The notes beneath the pieces are model-generated. The model saw nothing but the letters and a program-made list of their open reading frames with translations. It searched no databases and was not told the DNA's origin. Shown here piece by piece: positions 12,031 to 25,733 of a stretch of DNA of 64,000 nucleotides (positions within the stretch are counted from its first letter, which is position 1; every line of letters begins with the position of its first letter). Origin of the DNA: Ascaris suum (Eukaryota; Nematoda; Chromadorea; Rhabditida; Ascarididae); NCBI GenBank assembly GCA_013433145.1, contig CM024187.1:4542826-4606825 (forward strand), read 5' to 3'. Made by a program: the position numbers and the translations under genes.

Positions 12031-15000
12031 GACTTCCTCGCTCGTGTGCGCGCTCAATTATGCTCATCCATTTTGTAGTTCGACACCAATTTCTAATAGC
12101 AATAGAGCACTGACTGAATTTCTTGTAATGAAGCGACATTCACTTTCGGGGAGTTTATTATCTCATCGTTAGCATAACTAAGTCATTTTTTCAGAGCTAG
12201 CGAACACGCCACGTGACACTTATTTACTCTCTGTGAATTGCACCACACTCACCAGTGAGTACCTCCATAAGCTTACCACAATTCATCGAAACATTGTCAC
12301 ATTTATCATTTTTTGTGTGTCGCCATTCGCCTTAAAATATTAACGATTTCGCAACTAATGCCATTGAAAAGCTGTCTTTTTTTGTGTTCAGTTGAGTAAT
12401 TATCTAAATATTTACTTACGTTTTTAGGTTATAGTTGAGTAATACATAAATTATCCTATTATATGGTATTTTGAGGTTATAAAATTCACTCCGTTATGCT
12501 GTCTAACCGAGTGGATTTTTGATCCTTTATTTTCAATTCATTCGGGCATATGTTTACCCGAAAATTCATGAAAACTCTTGAGACAAAAAAAAGTCGTCAA
12601 GTCAAGAGTTGAAAAGTTTTGTGGAGCGAAAATTTCTATAGCTGACTCTCAATGAGGCCAACTTATAATTTCTTATTGTGGAATTATACTATTATTTTTT
12701 AAGTTGTGTTACTTTTGCGCACAAAATTAATCGTCTGTAATTTAAAACTCGACATTTTGATAGCTTGCCAGAAAAAAATCTATCAATTAGTTGACAAATA
12801 ATTTACCAACAAATTTTGGATAAGATGATGGCAACTCATCGAAAATGACCGCAACTAAGTGACCGCTCGTTGAGTTCACATCTATCTGAATTAGTAAACT
12901 TGTTTAATGGCTAAACGATTAAATCAACGATAGCTGAATGGAAGTCATATATGCAAATTTCTTCAATAGAACAACAAAAACAACTCAATCGATCGCATAT
13001 CACTTCAATATGCGAATAGTTGCAAATGCGCACGCATATATACCAGCGAATTCCACATAATTCGTACATACAGAAAATTTGTAACTTACAAATGTTCAGC
13101 GCAATATTTACTAAAGTTGTCAAGTGGCGGTGATTTCATTGCTAGCAATTACATGTGGAATTTTTAGCGGGTAGAGATCAGCGCCGTCCAAGAATTGTGT
13201 CTGTGATATGAATTTCCACAGTAGAGATTTTGAAAATTCTCGAAACTTTGCAGAGGAAAATCCAGAAAAGAGTCCTGAAAAGTTTTCCTTCACAATAATC
13301 CTCTTTTCTCATAAGTTTTTCTATTGCATAGATTCGAACGTAGTTTATGTTTGCTAAAAAAAGAGAAAACTTTCGCTTAATCGCTATTAATTGTTATTGC
13401 TGGAGCGCGTCTTTTTCAAGAGCAATTGCTATTGCAGTATTTACTATTTAAAGATAGATTAAAGCAATGGTTTTCTCTAAACATCTCTCAGTTTAATGAT
13501 TATGCGAAGAACGAATATTAAACTTTCCTCAATAGTCGATTTGCTTCTTACTAAAAGTATAGAGTTAATCGTATTCATATACGCATTCACTGCTAATCAC
13601 CGACGAGTCACTAGCACTTTAATATGCATTTGTACAATTTGAGCGATTATATTTACGTTACGACATTCATTTCAGCATGAATAGGCCTGTTCCATTAATT
13701 TAATTCATTATCTCTCTTTTTTTACTTACTGTTTGTACAGATTATACTTGTGAACCGTGCCACTTTGGCTATTTAGGTTAGGTGCAGCTATCTGTCCATA
13801 TCATCGATGGACCCTGTACCTTCGATAAGTGAATTTAGAAGATATTTGCAGCTTTCGAAGCTGGAACCGGTGAACTACCCATTTATCTATAGCATCGTTT
13901 AGAAGAAGCGAGTTCCTTCCCCTTCTCCTTCCAAGTCCTTCTGCCTACCTTCGCCTCTGACAATTCTCCCTGCAGGACAGAGAGCCTCACATGAACTCGT
14001 AGGAGATCGTACGAATCTCAGAGAGATAATTGGCTACAACGGATTGCTCACCTTGATCAGCCGACGTAAGGCTTGGATTTTTATTCGGTGATATAGCGAG
14101 AGAAGTAGCAACAAAGAAGGGACAAAACTGGCTCAGCATCAACGGCATAGAATTTGAACGTTATTCTAATATTCAGTTCAGTTTTGTTAAGCGCATCACC
14201 AGTATATATTGGCCTATGAGAATTTTCTATGAGCTATAGGAACTTTTCCGCTGCAGGAAAAGAGCAGTGTTGGTTGCATTCTTTAGCTAAGAGCTGTACT
14301 TTTTGTTTTCTTTATTAAGGTAAATGCTTTTTAAAGTAGCATCGGAAGGACGGTAACTGCAGTTCCGGTACATCGTTCGATTGTCCTTATAGGCCGTATT
14401 ATCGGCTAAAATGAACCCTTTATATGATCTTTTAGTTAATTTATGTGCTTTGCATTTTACTTGTTTCTAATGAAGAAGTTGATGATTTCCATTTGTCACA
14501 TATACTGTCACGTTGAATTTTGAATTTTATTCTCATAGGTGGATGTGCTGCTGTTTTAATTTGTTTTCTTTTACTTGCATTGTCGCTTATGCTCAGAAAG
14601 CGGCACTGCTGTTCGGAACCTAGTACTGCATCTCGGAGATAGGGCGATGTGACTTGATTTAACTCGGCACGAAATTCATTACTGACGTTTCATTCTATAT
14701 CGTATTGTCATTCGCCTAAAAATTGCGATAGCTTATGTTTTGGGAATGGTATTCGCTTTGCAAGAGAAACTACGTACAATTCCGAGGCATTTCACTATTT
14801 TCCGTTTATTTGTTCTATTATCAAGTGGTCGCATTCGTTTTGCTCTCATACGGCAGTGCTCATTTTTGATCTATCGAGAAACTATCTCCAATCTATAGTT
14901 GCGAAAGTTATGCCGAAACTTCAGCGGGATGAAGTAAAACGAATTAATGTAGCTTTATGCCAAAGCTACTCATCGGGAACAAGCTCTCGGTGGAAAAAGA

Positions 15001-18000
15001 TGAAGTCATCCACAGTCTTTCAATGATCGCTGAAAACTCAGCTCAACACCTGGTCTAAAATGATAACCGGCCAACTTGAGTCCAAGGCAAGCCAGCAAAT
15101 ACTAACCGCAAGGTAAGCCCCCATTTTCCCAAGGAGAGCGAGCACTCGCCACTGAAAGTTACGAGCTGAAGAAAAAGAAAGAGTTTGACGTCGTTATACT
15201 TAAATTTTTGATTAACGTATGTAGCAAAAACGGCAAAGGTTCGCCAAAATTCAACCATACAAAGGATTGGGATACCGAAAAAAAAAAGAATTTGCAAAGT
15301 GTCACATCATGAACCCGACCTTCCGCAAGTTGCCATCTGTGCGCGTAAGAATTAGCAAGAATCTTGTAGCACAAGCAGTCTAAGAAGATATGAAGTGCAA
15401 CATTCAGGGTTAATGAGAAGAAATAACCGAGCAAATGGAGAAGATCCTTCCGCAGACAGTGAATGGGATGAAGATAAAGTAATAACTGTGCTTGCTGTCC
15501 ACTCACTTGTCTTCTGACTGCCGCATCTTCAACTAAGAAAAAGTTTAGCCAGAAAATACACCTTCTACTAGGAAAGAAATTCATCATCTTGGGGGTTTTT
15601 GAAACTTGATTCCGCAAAAACTCCTCTTTTTCATCAAATCGAATTGAAGGCTATGATCTGTTCTAGAATTGCAGAGAGGACACTTGTGGTAGAACTTCGC
15701 CATTTGAATTAAAGAAATTGAAAGAAAGGCAAAACTACAAGACCGTTCTGCTAAAGCAATTCGATCCCATTAAGAACAAATTTTTTTAAAAACTGACTAC
15801 ACAATAATTGGCTGTGCTGTATAAGAAGCCAAGCACGAAAAATTTTTGCACTCCGACAAGATTGAGATGATACTTTCACTAACGAATGCTCGAGCGTTAC
15901 AATGACAATTCTCATCGGCGACTTGAGTGTCGACGTTGGAAGTTCACCGCTGCTCGAATATTTGTTTTTCAAGAACTATCCCACTAACCAAAAATGCCAA
16001 AAAGAGTCTCGTCAACAATCGCTACTTTGCACATCGTGCAGAAAATTTATTTGATCTATCCGTTAAATTATGAGCTATGCGTTATTGCCTACGTCTCAAT
16101 TCAGATAAAGCTGTAACAAATCTGCGAATAAAAATGGACTCTACTTCGTTAATATTTATAAAGAAATGGGAGCAGTTCACTTACGAAAGCGTTAACACTA
16201 AGATCGATAGAATAAAGATGAATGGATTTTACTGCAGAATTTTGCTATGCAACTGCAAACAAAGCGAACGCCATATTCTGTGTAGAGGCCATAAAAGCTT
16301 CCAACAGAAAACGAAAACGTGTGAACTATATATGCTTAGAAATAGGAAATTGGGGCGAGAAAAAAAAATCGCATCATAAAAGAGGTAACCGCTAACTGCT
16401 CAGAAGAGGACTTGGATGAAGATGCCAAAAACATCAGAAATTTCTTCACAAGCTGATAACGGGGACAGAAAATGGAATGGACAAACAGTCTGTTCAAACG
16501 TTGCTGGAACAGTGCCCACGAAAATTGGGTGCTAATGAAAAAGCTACTGGATTAGAATCAGAAGTGCCAAAAACGCGAGATTTCGGAAGATGAACTGAGC
16601 GGTTCTGATGAAGCAATGATGCTGTCTCGAATGTGCCCGTGATCCCATCGGGCTTCGATTCTCGCCTTGAAATCATTCGCGGTGAAGACAAAGATGCTCA
16701 GCACTCAAAAAAACATGACAGATCAGTAAACTGACGGAACTAATGGCTATATATCAGTTACGGCTATGCTCGAAAATTAGAACGCTAGCAGAACGACGAG
16801 ATGGATTGCGACACAACCAAAAATTGGATAAGGGGCGAAATCAGCGCAACAGAGACATGACTATCTTGTTCTGATTTAAAAAGGTTCATGAAGAAGCGGC
16901 AAGACATCGTATTATAAAGGGGCTTATGAGGCGTACGGAGGTTTGATCAGTGACGATTGGGAAAATAAGGTGGGTGCGTTGCTGTACATGGGAGCGTGGA
17001 AAGGGTTTGGCATTCGTGAGCTCATGTCACGCGTCAAAAATCGGCATGATGCACAATCTTTGGACAGCTGGCGCAAAAGATGCAAATTTCATTGAAGAAA
17101 GCGATACTAAAAGGATTAAAATCGCTCACAGCAAGGCTATTTTTTGTTGGCTCTTTGCTTGTTGCTCACTGTTGCCAAGTCGTAGCACAACTTGTGTCGT
17201 GTTTTATTACGCAGAGAGGCATGATTTTCGTGTTTAGCAGAGACGTCAACGATATCTGGCTATTCTCCGCTCATTTTGCAGGCCCTCATTATACATCCGC
17301 GTTCTATTGTTATATTGCGATTACATTAATAAGGGGCTCAATTTACTAGGCCATTGATCCGAGAAATTTTGCAATTCGACTAAATGCTGACTTGCTGAAT
17401 TCATTGTACCTAATGCATCGAGACTCAGGAGTGCCAAATGTGTGACATTCCTGGGCAGAAGGGCTCGATGGGGTGTGCTTAAAGGGTGACCTTGCCTCTT
17501 GTCTGTTAGCGTCCGCAGTAGGCATGTGTTTTTGTCATGAAATCTTGCCTGCAGAAGGGAAAGATGTGTATAATTTAACAGCTCTGAATTACTGCTAAAC
17601 TGGAGGAGAGGAAGAGTCTCTGAAACAAAACGGCAAGCTGAAGAAGGTGGGACAAAAAGATGCAGCTCTTCCGTCGCATATTTTCGTTTATCTCTCAGCG
17701 CTATTAGGCTTGATGGTCATTTCTGCCGATTATGGATAGCTAACTCTGACACAGTGATTGATAGGTTTTTGAAGAATCGTAAGCTTGTCTTTGTTTGCAG
17801 TCATAACTAGAGACAAAAAATTTGTCATTTAAATGACAAAGATATTAATCAGCATTTCTGTTTTCTCCTTTCTGATGAGGTGTCTAATTTTTCACATACG
17901 TTAGAGAACGATGGAACACTGTGGGTTTCTTGAATGCGAAAATGTCGACGTTTTGTGTGTGCGAAGATTGAGTGAATGCGAAAATCTAGCTATATGGTCG

Positions 18001-18529
18001 TCCATTATGAGGCTAAGGTTTTTATGTTTTGTTCTAATGTTATTGTTCCCTTGAATTTCAAACTGCCTCTGTGGATGTGTCTCGCGCAAATGCCCACTTT
18101 TTCCATATCTAATTTGCATTGTTTCAGAGCTGTTTGTTCGCGTTTGCAGTATGATGTGGTGTATCATTTGGTCGATATCTCGATCTATTTCTGGTCTATA
18201 GAACCAGAATCTACACGGTACTTTCATCCTAAGGAATTCGTACATTCGTGACTTTGATTTCACTAGTTTCCCTTCTAATTTGCTCTTCCAGAAAATCTTT
18301 TTCTCTCATTCGGCTACGACCTGTTTATTTAGTTGCGGTTGCATCTACCCTAAATGCTTTGAAGTAATTCTCAATTAATTGTTTCTTTTAGAATAAACTC
18401 ATATGAGGTATGAACGTACTAATCAAAGTATTCCATACTATCCGTACTAAAAAATAGTGCCTTAAATATTCTTTCAATAAATCTTCGACCGAAAACGAAA
18501 GTTTCGTCGCTTATTACCAAATAAAAGAT

Positions 18530-19013
18530 CTATTTTACTGGTCGATGCAGTTTTTTCGGCTGCAACCAAAATTCGTTTTTTGCCGATTGCCGTTGATCTG
18601 TGACTGAAAGAAAGAAACTCCGGTCAGTTACCATTGCTACTATCGCCATATTTTCGTCATTTACTGATCTGTTCATCCCATGTACTAACATAAAATCGCA
18701 CGCTTCCTTGAGCATCCAGTGAATTTCTCTTCGATTTGGAGGTGAATCGATTACTGAGGTGAGTGCACGGCTCATCTTTAATGAGCTATTTGGGCATTGA
18801 ACTGTTAAGTTATCGGGGTTTTACAGCAATCACTATAGATCGTATTCCGGTATAAATCTTCCGCGTAATTGGTGAGGAGCACGAAGGAAACGCGTTCCCA
18901 TCAAAATCCCCCCCCCCCCCCCATTTCACTGATGGCAACGCACCTCTAAAATCTTCTAATGGTAGTGAATTTTTCATTAGATTTTCTAGTGCCACGCGCC
19001 CAGGAGTTCCCAT
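18530..19013 (-). repeat. Two adjacent minus-strand frames, possible remnant of a dispersed element
   Basis: Two neighbouring minus-strand frames of 67 codons (18810-19013) and 81 codons (18530-18775) are open in a region otherwise full of stops. The first contains GRVALENLMKNSLPLEDF, the second REIHWMLKEACDFMLVHG. A 15-base C run interrupts the first and would make its frame length-variable. I recognise no domain. The density of open sequence without splice signals looks more like part of a repeated element than a host gene, but this is inference. Confidence 0.25.
18908..18922. repeat. C15 homopolymer
   Basis: Fifteen C in a row, inside the minus-strand frame at 18810-19013, where they read as a run of Gly codons. 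Confidence 0.9.
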
Positions 19014-22000
19014 CGAAACCTTGGCACACGGTTTATATAAACGATGAGCATTGGCAAGAAAGAACTCAGCTGAGTTGACTCTTTAATTTTTGATGTGTTC
19101 TTTTACATTCCTCATTTCACTGCGTTCTACAACGTTCTTTGATTGTGGCATTTGTGCCTTATATCACCTTATAAGAGCATGAATATGAATAAAGTGTGAA
19201 TGCTTCCACATGTATTTAATGGAGGTTCTGTGGCATTGATGCATTGTCAGTTGGATGACATATTTATAATGTTCGGCAATTTCACAGGTAAGAAAGAGGT
19301 GAATGTTTTGTGGAATATGACCACCTAGTTTAGTGAATGGATCTCATAGTATGCTCTTGCTATTCATTTTAGGTATGCATTTCGAACTGACTGCATCAAT
19401 AGGGCAATTTCCTTCCTAAGTAACCGCTCGTTCGTTTTTTGCTCTTCATGCATAGCAAATTGTGTTATGGAACGTCGTCATGATTGTCATTGCTTCTTCA
19501 GCAGTATAATTACAACTGCTGCTCGAATGAGCACATAGCTGTATGCTTTATGAAGGACGTTGTTTTTTAACCATTCGCTCTTTTAAGGTGTTTCGTCTTT
19601 TGTTTGATGACTGTTGAAACGCGTAATAGGAAATAATAAGGACGATATATTAAAGGCGTGTGCTCTTGCCCAGACATTATCGGTACGAGTTTCGAATTGC
19701 TTCCTGCCGATATCGTAAATATTCACAATCCTTCAGCTTCCAAACTTCAGTTGACTCATTTTCATCTTCACACTATTGCTGCTCTAGAGTAGTGAACGTC
19801 TATTCTCCCGAATTGATCAACATTTTCGACTTAGCTCTTGTTTGCTTCCACATATTTCTTATATTATTTTACAAATTTCAAACATTAAAATAAATAATTC
19901 AGCAAATATTAGTGAATGTTAAGTTGAGTTTGACTGATTCAAAGTGATCCGATCAAATTCCTGACGCCTGCTCAATTCAGCTGCAAATGAAAGCCGACTA
20001 GAGGAAGCGTTTTTCATCAGTTGCGAGAGGCAATCTAATGCGTACATAGCAAGTTGCACACAAAAGGTTGCTTTTTATAGTTTGAAAGATCGCAACATGC
20101 CCTTAGGGATGGCATTTTTGATTGGCACAACAGCCAGCTGTGTATAGTTGGAATGCTATTACTGCACTCAAATCCTCTCCCAGCTCCACAACGAAATAAT
20201 TCAAACGTTATCAAATGCTTAAAATTGCCGAAAACTTACATCATTGAGTGTTGAAAAACTCGTATCAATCGCTTTTAATAGTGTTGCGAAGATGATATGC
20301 CGCAAAGTTATGTGATTGTAGCAATGAAACCTTGGCTCACCGCATTGCTGTGTTGGTTATTTGAACTAAAATCTCCAGTACTGTTAAGTTACCAATCCAC
20401 CTTAGATCTGTTCGTTACGTGAACAGCAAATCTCAGCAGCTTTATAGTGCACTTGTCTTGTTTCGGCATTTTTGCACACTTTCATTAGCAATGTCGATCA
20501 TCATATAAAAAATCGGCTGCCGATCGTTGTCTCATCTCCTTCTAATTTATTCCTCACCTCCTTGTAGGACCGCCATCAAAAATTAGCAGCTAACTCTCTT
20601 CCTCTTTTTGTTTTCACTCAGAAAAGAGCAATGAAAGATGCACGTAGTGGTCAGAAAAATTGTGGGAAGAATGAATTCTAATACTAAAATAATAGCAATA
20701 AAAGTAGGAGCAATCCGTAAGTGGGCTGTAAATGCAAGAATTTAAGATGCTCCATCCGACTAGACAACTTGGCCTGAAAGACTGCTTCCGATGGGCCTTG
20801 GCACGTCACCTATATGTTATACGACAAATTTTACTGATTTCTAGCCCACCATCTCATTCATGTAGACACCTTCCATAATGTCCAGGTGCAAGACTCGTTG
20901 TATATAACTATCGTTGGCAATTCTTGCTTTCTCGGAACTACTCAGATCGGCGTAACTCGGAAGTATCTCGCTGCTAGGTTCACAAACCGCAACTAAAATA
21001 GGATTAGCTAGCGAGCTGTTGAAATGAAATAGAAGACGGTTGATTTTTTGATGCGTTTATTGATGAATGCATTCATTCATTTCCTTTTAAGCGTTCACCA
21101 ATGATCGCATGCGTAAGATCATTTACGTTTGCATAGATGAATAGTAAAACGAACACTTTCACTCACTGGCAACTATGCAATAAATTCGAAATTATACTAA
21201 GAAAATAGGCATTTCACGATTGCAGCAAAAACACAGAACACAAACCATTAATCAAATAATTTGCATAACTACTCAAATCTAGGCGGCTGCCATCAAAAGA
21301 AGGCAAATTATCAGGAAATAAATCGTTTAAAAGCATGAACGCCAAGCACCGAAAAATCCAGGAAGTAGGAAATTTGCGCTTCTTCTTACTCCGACACTTC
21401 TCTTCCTCGCTCACACTCTAAGAAAACCGGATGGAATAATTTTGGGAACCAGTGGCCTGAGTGATGCACTTAAATGGAACTTCAACTCAGGTCATCAATT
21501 TTTTTGGCTTGCACTTTTGAATTACTTTTAGATGTGATGCCCTTATAAAATTTTCACTGGTCATTGGGATATCTCTGCATAAATGAGAGTGCTCCGTGAT
21601 GCGTCCCAAACGCATTTTAAAAGATTCATTTAATAAATCACATCTCAGTGGTGAAATATGGATAGCCGGCGGACAAAAGGTAAAAACTAAGAGAAGGTAC
21701 GCCAAGAAGAGAATAAAAGTTTTACCAGTAATGAGGCTTTGATCAGCGCGGCAGAAGAGTTCTTTCAGCCATCATCTTCCAGACGGAAAAATTAATAAGC
21801 ATTTTTTAGTGTCTTTGCATTGCTTTTGAACCTCGAAGAGCCATCTGGCACCTCACTAGCCGCATTGTTAAAGAGCACGTCATTGCAGCCTTCTGATGTG
21901 CTTCTCCACCTTGCTCATTTTATGGGATACACTATCGCCATTGTAAATGCTCAACGAAGGTTGCAAATAAACTAAAGCATGACTTACGCACTCATGTGAG

Positions 22001-22901
22001 CAACGTGATGCGATTCGAGTTGTGCTGAAAATATTTACGATTCACTCCGAGAGTTATAAGAACCTTTTGCTATCATTATATGAATTGTGAGGAACGTTCA
22101 AGCATTTACAAGTGGCGAACACAGCAACCGAATCACTTTCACAAAAATTTGAGTGCAGTTGTGCCACACAATTGGTAAGCGCTCTTGCAATACCGAAGTG
22201 GGATTCGCCTTTAGATGATAGCTGCTCTTACGGTCGCTGCAATCTATTGTCGTGCTCTCGTTCATCGGGAAATGAATGCAAACGATCCAATTCCCTGGAG
22301 TTTTGCTAGTGCTCGCTTCCGCACGGTGGCCCGCCCAAACAGCACTCCAAAATTTGCACTCGCCACTTTTTGTTTCGCTCCCTTCTACACGTCTCCTCAC
22401 ATTCTTCACCACCTTTTTTTGTTTGCCACTTTCATATAATCTTCGGATATTCTCGGTTTTCGTGCATCACATCATGCTAGCCCATTATGTTCATCATCCA
22501 ATGCAAAATTTTTTCGCCATTTTTTCTCCGAAACTTTCACCACCATGTGGTAGGATTTTTAAAGTGAAAAACTGCTTACTGGCATTGTCCGCGATGATAC
22601 ACGTAAGTCAGATGGCAAATGGAACATTTGCTTGACGCCTTATTTTGACTCATTCTTTCTCTCTCACAATGTTATCTAAGCACGCTGTCGTGATTCCAAT
22701 CACGATTCATAACATGAGCGAAAACAACGAAATTCTATCGCCGTAGTTTCTGTGGTTTCTCTGTTCCCTAATATGTTGATAGCGCTAGGCAGATGGGCAT
22801 GTGCAAAAGCGTGTATACAAATGCACAGGTGATGCATTAAAAAATTTCTTCAAAAAGTGCGTAAAAGTGACGTACATCGTGCGGCTGAATGGCGCAGACG
22901 C

Positions 22902-22902
<1 letters not shown>

Positions 22903-22934
<32 letters not shown>
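22903..22934. repeat. T32 homopolymer
   Basis: Thirty-two consecutive T. On the opposite strand this is poly-A, which could mark the tail of an inserted retrotransposed sequence reading leftward. I saw no flanking target-site duplication or element body. Confidence 0.9.
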
Positions 22935-22935
<1 letters not shown>

Positions 22936-24480
22936 TATACGTAGGCAATGGAAATTTCAGCAAAGGCCGTGGACAAAGCGAAGAGATATGCAGAAAGTTT
23001 CCAGAGATTATCAACAAAAGCAGAGTGCATCAAATAAGCAATCACAGTTTTAGCCACTTGAGCTTCAAAACCCACAAGGTAAAGTGATTGCTAAAATATT
23101 TGCTTTCTCAGGCGCTTTTGCCAATTTGCCGATGTTTCAGTTTGTGCGTATGTATGTGTGTTGGTCTGTCTGTCTGCTTATTTGGTGGTTCCAACTCAAA
23201 AACTATTGCAGCTAGAGTTGCTAAATTCGGAAATGATAATGTAATTTGAGGATGATCTCTTACACAATATTTCACACTGATCATAAAAAGTCAGAAACGT
23301 ATAGAGGTGCGAAAATTTTTTTTTTTGCATTCTATCCCGATCAGATCTTCACTTTACGTCGGTCATGAACAGAAATCTTCACCCACTACTGAAGTCATTA
23401 GAACATGAAGGCATTCTTTTGAGTACTTTCGTTGGAAAATTGGAAAACTCGCTGGTCGCGTGAACGGGATGCAAATGGACATAACGTTTCAGGAGTTGAC
23501 TCTTCGTGCTTGCTGAATCATATTTCGTTGAATCATTACTTCATCATGCTTCTCTACTCGCTCACTTTTAGAATGGATATTGAAAAATATATGACCCATA
23601 GAGCGACAAAATAGTGCCCACCTGAGGAAGTTCCTCATCTTCAAATCAATGTCTGGGGATATGTTTCCCTCGTCTGTCAGTTCACATATATTTCATGGTA
23701 TTTGTGACGCTGATTTTCATTGCGGGAGGTGAACATTTGAAAGTTGCCTCTCGCATCCTAGTGGCCTTTTTAAGGCTGCTTCATCGTTACAAGGTTCACC
23801 GAGAAACTCAGTTGCTTGGCTGCATTGAAACGCAATGCGAACATTATGAAGAAGCTCACGTTTCCATCACATTAGCCTTTCGCACTAAAACACGAATATT
23901 TTCATTAATTACACGATGTTATCCAACACATCCCTCCCGACCCCATTTCCATTACCACTCTCTCTCTCTTCATTCTTCTACGTCTGCAATCGTCGCCATA
24001 TGAAATGTCCCAGTGGAAATTCGATAACGTGCGAATTAAGATCAATCGCTTATCGATCAGTACTTACTGTTTAAGAATATCGAGGTTTTCAAATAATACA
24101 ACCATGACTGAACATTATCATTTGTTTAATATGGAAACAGTGCATGCACAGAAATTTATCCTGAGTTATTACATAGGCAGTGTGATCTAATAGTATGCAT
24201 ATATGTGTACGCATTTGCGATTGCAGAGTTAGGGAAACTGAAGCTTCGACAATGAAGCACGATCTCAACAAAGCGAAGTGCAAGAAGCAAGCGGTTCTGC
24301 TTCTATAGTCCAATCTGTTTAAGAATTCGAGATTGAGGGCATAATTCTTCCGCAAGTTTATTATATACAGTGATATCTGTGTAACTACTATCGTAGCTAC
24401 TATCGTTACTTGTATAGAGTTTCAGTAATAATGACCACGGCATGTCTTAAGCGACGATGACAACACGTATATATAGCTCA

Positions 24481-24582
24481 GTAAAGTGCCCGGAATATGC
24501 ACAGGGAACACAGCCATGCCAGCAGCAACAGCAGCACGCCCCATTCGAGATCTACGTACGTAATGTGTATCCCCCTATTCAG
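24481..24582 (+). CDS. Candidate 5' exon upstream of the GPCR
   Basis: Between a TAGCTCAG acceptor and a good GTGAGT donor, two frames are open. One reads about 34 residues including QPCQQQQQHAPFEIYVRN. The other begins at an ATG (24499) and contains an N-glycosylation motif (NSS). The first ends in phase 0, the second in phase 2. A direct join to the GPCR exon is possible only for the second, through an internal TTTTAG acceptor near 25763. It could be the extracellular N-terminus of the receptor or another gene's exon. Not resolved. Confidence 0.25.
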
Positions 24583-25105
24583 GTGAGTCACTTGGCCTCA
24601 GAATTAGCCATAAAATATTAGCCAACTACGAGCCACTTAGTTTTTTGCCAAACATCCGATGGTCACTCAGAACTCAAAACACTCCTCACTACACAATGGT
24701 TGTTCCCATTATGCTCATCATTTACTTGTTCTTGAATGGTATGTCACTACAGCCAACCATAGGTTATCTTTATCATAATAGATCCAAAGTATGGAGAGGG
24801 ACAATTTGCTGAGCAGATGAAATTTGCAAAACCTAGCCGATGAAAGGTCATCGTTGTCGAAAGTAAAGGCTCTTGAAAGCGGCTGCACTGTGATCACTGT
24901 GTTGTTAAGGACTTGCAAAATCTCCTACATTTGGTTTACGTATATTTCGGTGGTTCTTTGGCTGCTCGCCCAGCGCTCTTAAGTTGTAAACCAGCAAAAG
25001 CTGCGACGGGCAGATAGGCAGAACCAAATCCTTAATTTCAGTTCATATACCATCATGAAATTCATGATTTGTGCAGTTTTCAGTCGTTCTGGATCATGAT
25101 TTGTA

Positions 25106-25182
25106 GGCTTTCTCCCTCCTCTCTCTATCTCTCTCTCCCTCTCTTTCTTTCTTTTTTTTCTCTTTCTCTCTCTCTTTATACA
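25106..25182. repeat. CT-rich microsatellite
   Basis: An interrupted (CT)n/(CTTT)n tract running into TATA-rich sequence. It explains the apparent open frames there on both strands, which are low-complexity artefacts. Confidence 0.85.
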
Positions 25183-25733
25183 TATATGCATATTTATATA
25201 TACAAATATTTATATAAAGGGCATGGAACAGAATGTAATACTACTAATGCTATTATTGTAATTGTTATTACTGTTATAACTATTGCTAATGCTGTTAGTT
25301 TTCAATATCGAGTTGATAGAGCCTTCGATCCACTCTTGGTACTCAAAGTTTATCAGCATTGGCACAGCTATATTTTGCAGCATAATTGTAGAACTTCTGC
25401 AGTTGGCTGGTGCATTAAAAACGGAAAGATTTATAGTTCGTCTCATTTGCGGAATATTTCTGCTTATATTATGGGAAATATGTGACGCAATGGTCAAAAC
25501 TCCCTCACAGTTCTCTTAAAATACAATATTCCGCTACGTTCTTGATTCGCTTTTCTACTCTGCGCAAACTTCGAGGTTGAAAGATATGAATGGCTGATCT
25601 CAAAAACATCAACAAACATCGCATCTCTTTGTGGCATAAAATATTGCGTGGAGTTTGTCAGATTCGAATAAAATGTGACACGCAATAAATGGGGAAACAA
25701 TTTATACGATAACCGATTGTTTGTGTTCGCAAA

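Larger units (their letters stand above)
6070..24480. other. Long stretch without a supportable gene
   Basis: About 18 kb after COPB2. The open frames here are short, lack recognisable domains and do not join into a spliced model. Contents I can name: a 12-base G run (7864-7875), a partial duplication near 11410-11462, a 15-base C run (18908-18922), a 32-base T run (22903-22934), a short acidic minus-strand frame (11956-12030) and two neighbouring minus-strand frames (18530-19013). Part of it may be 5' sequence or a long first intron of the GPCR gene that follows. Confidence 0.5.

Noticed and set aside
15159..15617. The longest minus-strand open frame (152 codons) in the desert
   Set aside because: Phe/Ser/Leu-rich, ends in a run from poly-A/AAG sequence, has no recognisable domain and no matching splice partners. 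The plus strand over the same stretch is broken by stops.
15890..16940. Possible decayed RTE-type endonuclease (a phrase like IGDLSVDVG near 15910, and other weak fragments)
   Set aside because: Only one short phrase resembles the GDFNAKIG motif, and the following segments do not keep the expected motif order. Too weak to annotate.
22857..23087. Frames on both strands crossing the T32 run
   Set aside because: They read as poly-Phe or poly-Lys across a homopolymer and have no other support.
25069..25485. 138-codon plus-strand frame
   Set aside because: Its start is the CT microsatellite, and the rest overlaps an equally long minus-strand frame built from the ATT/GTT-rich stretch. Low-complexity artefact.
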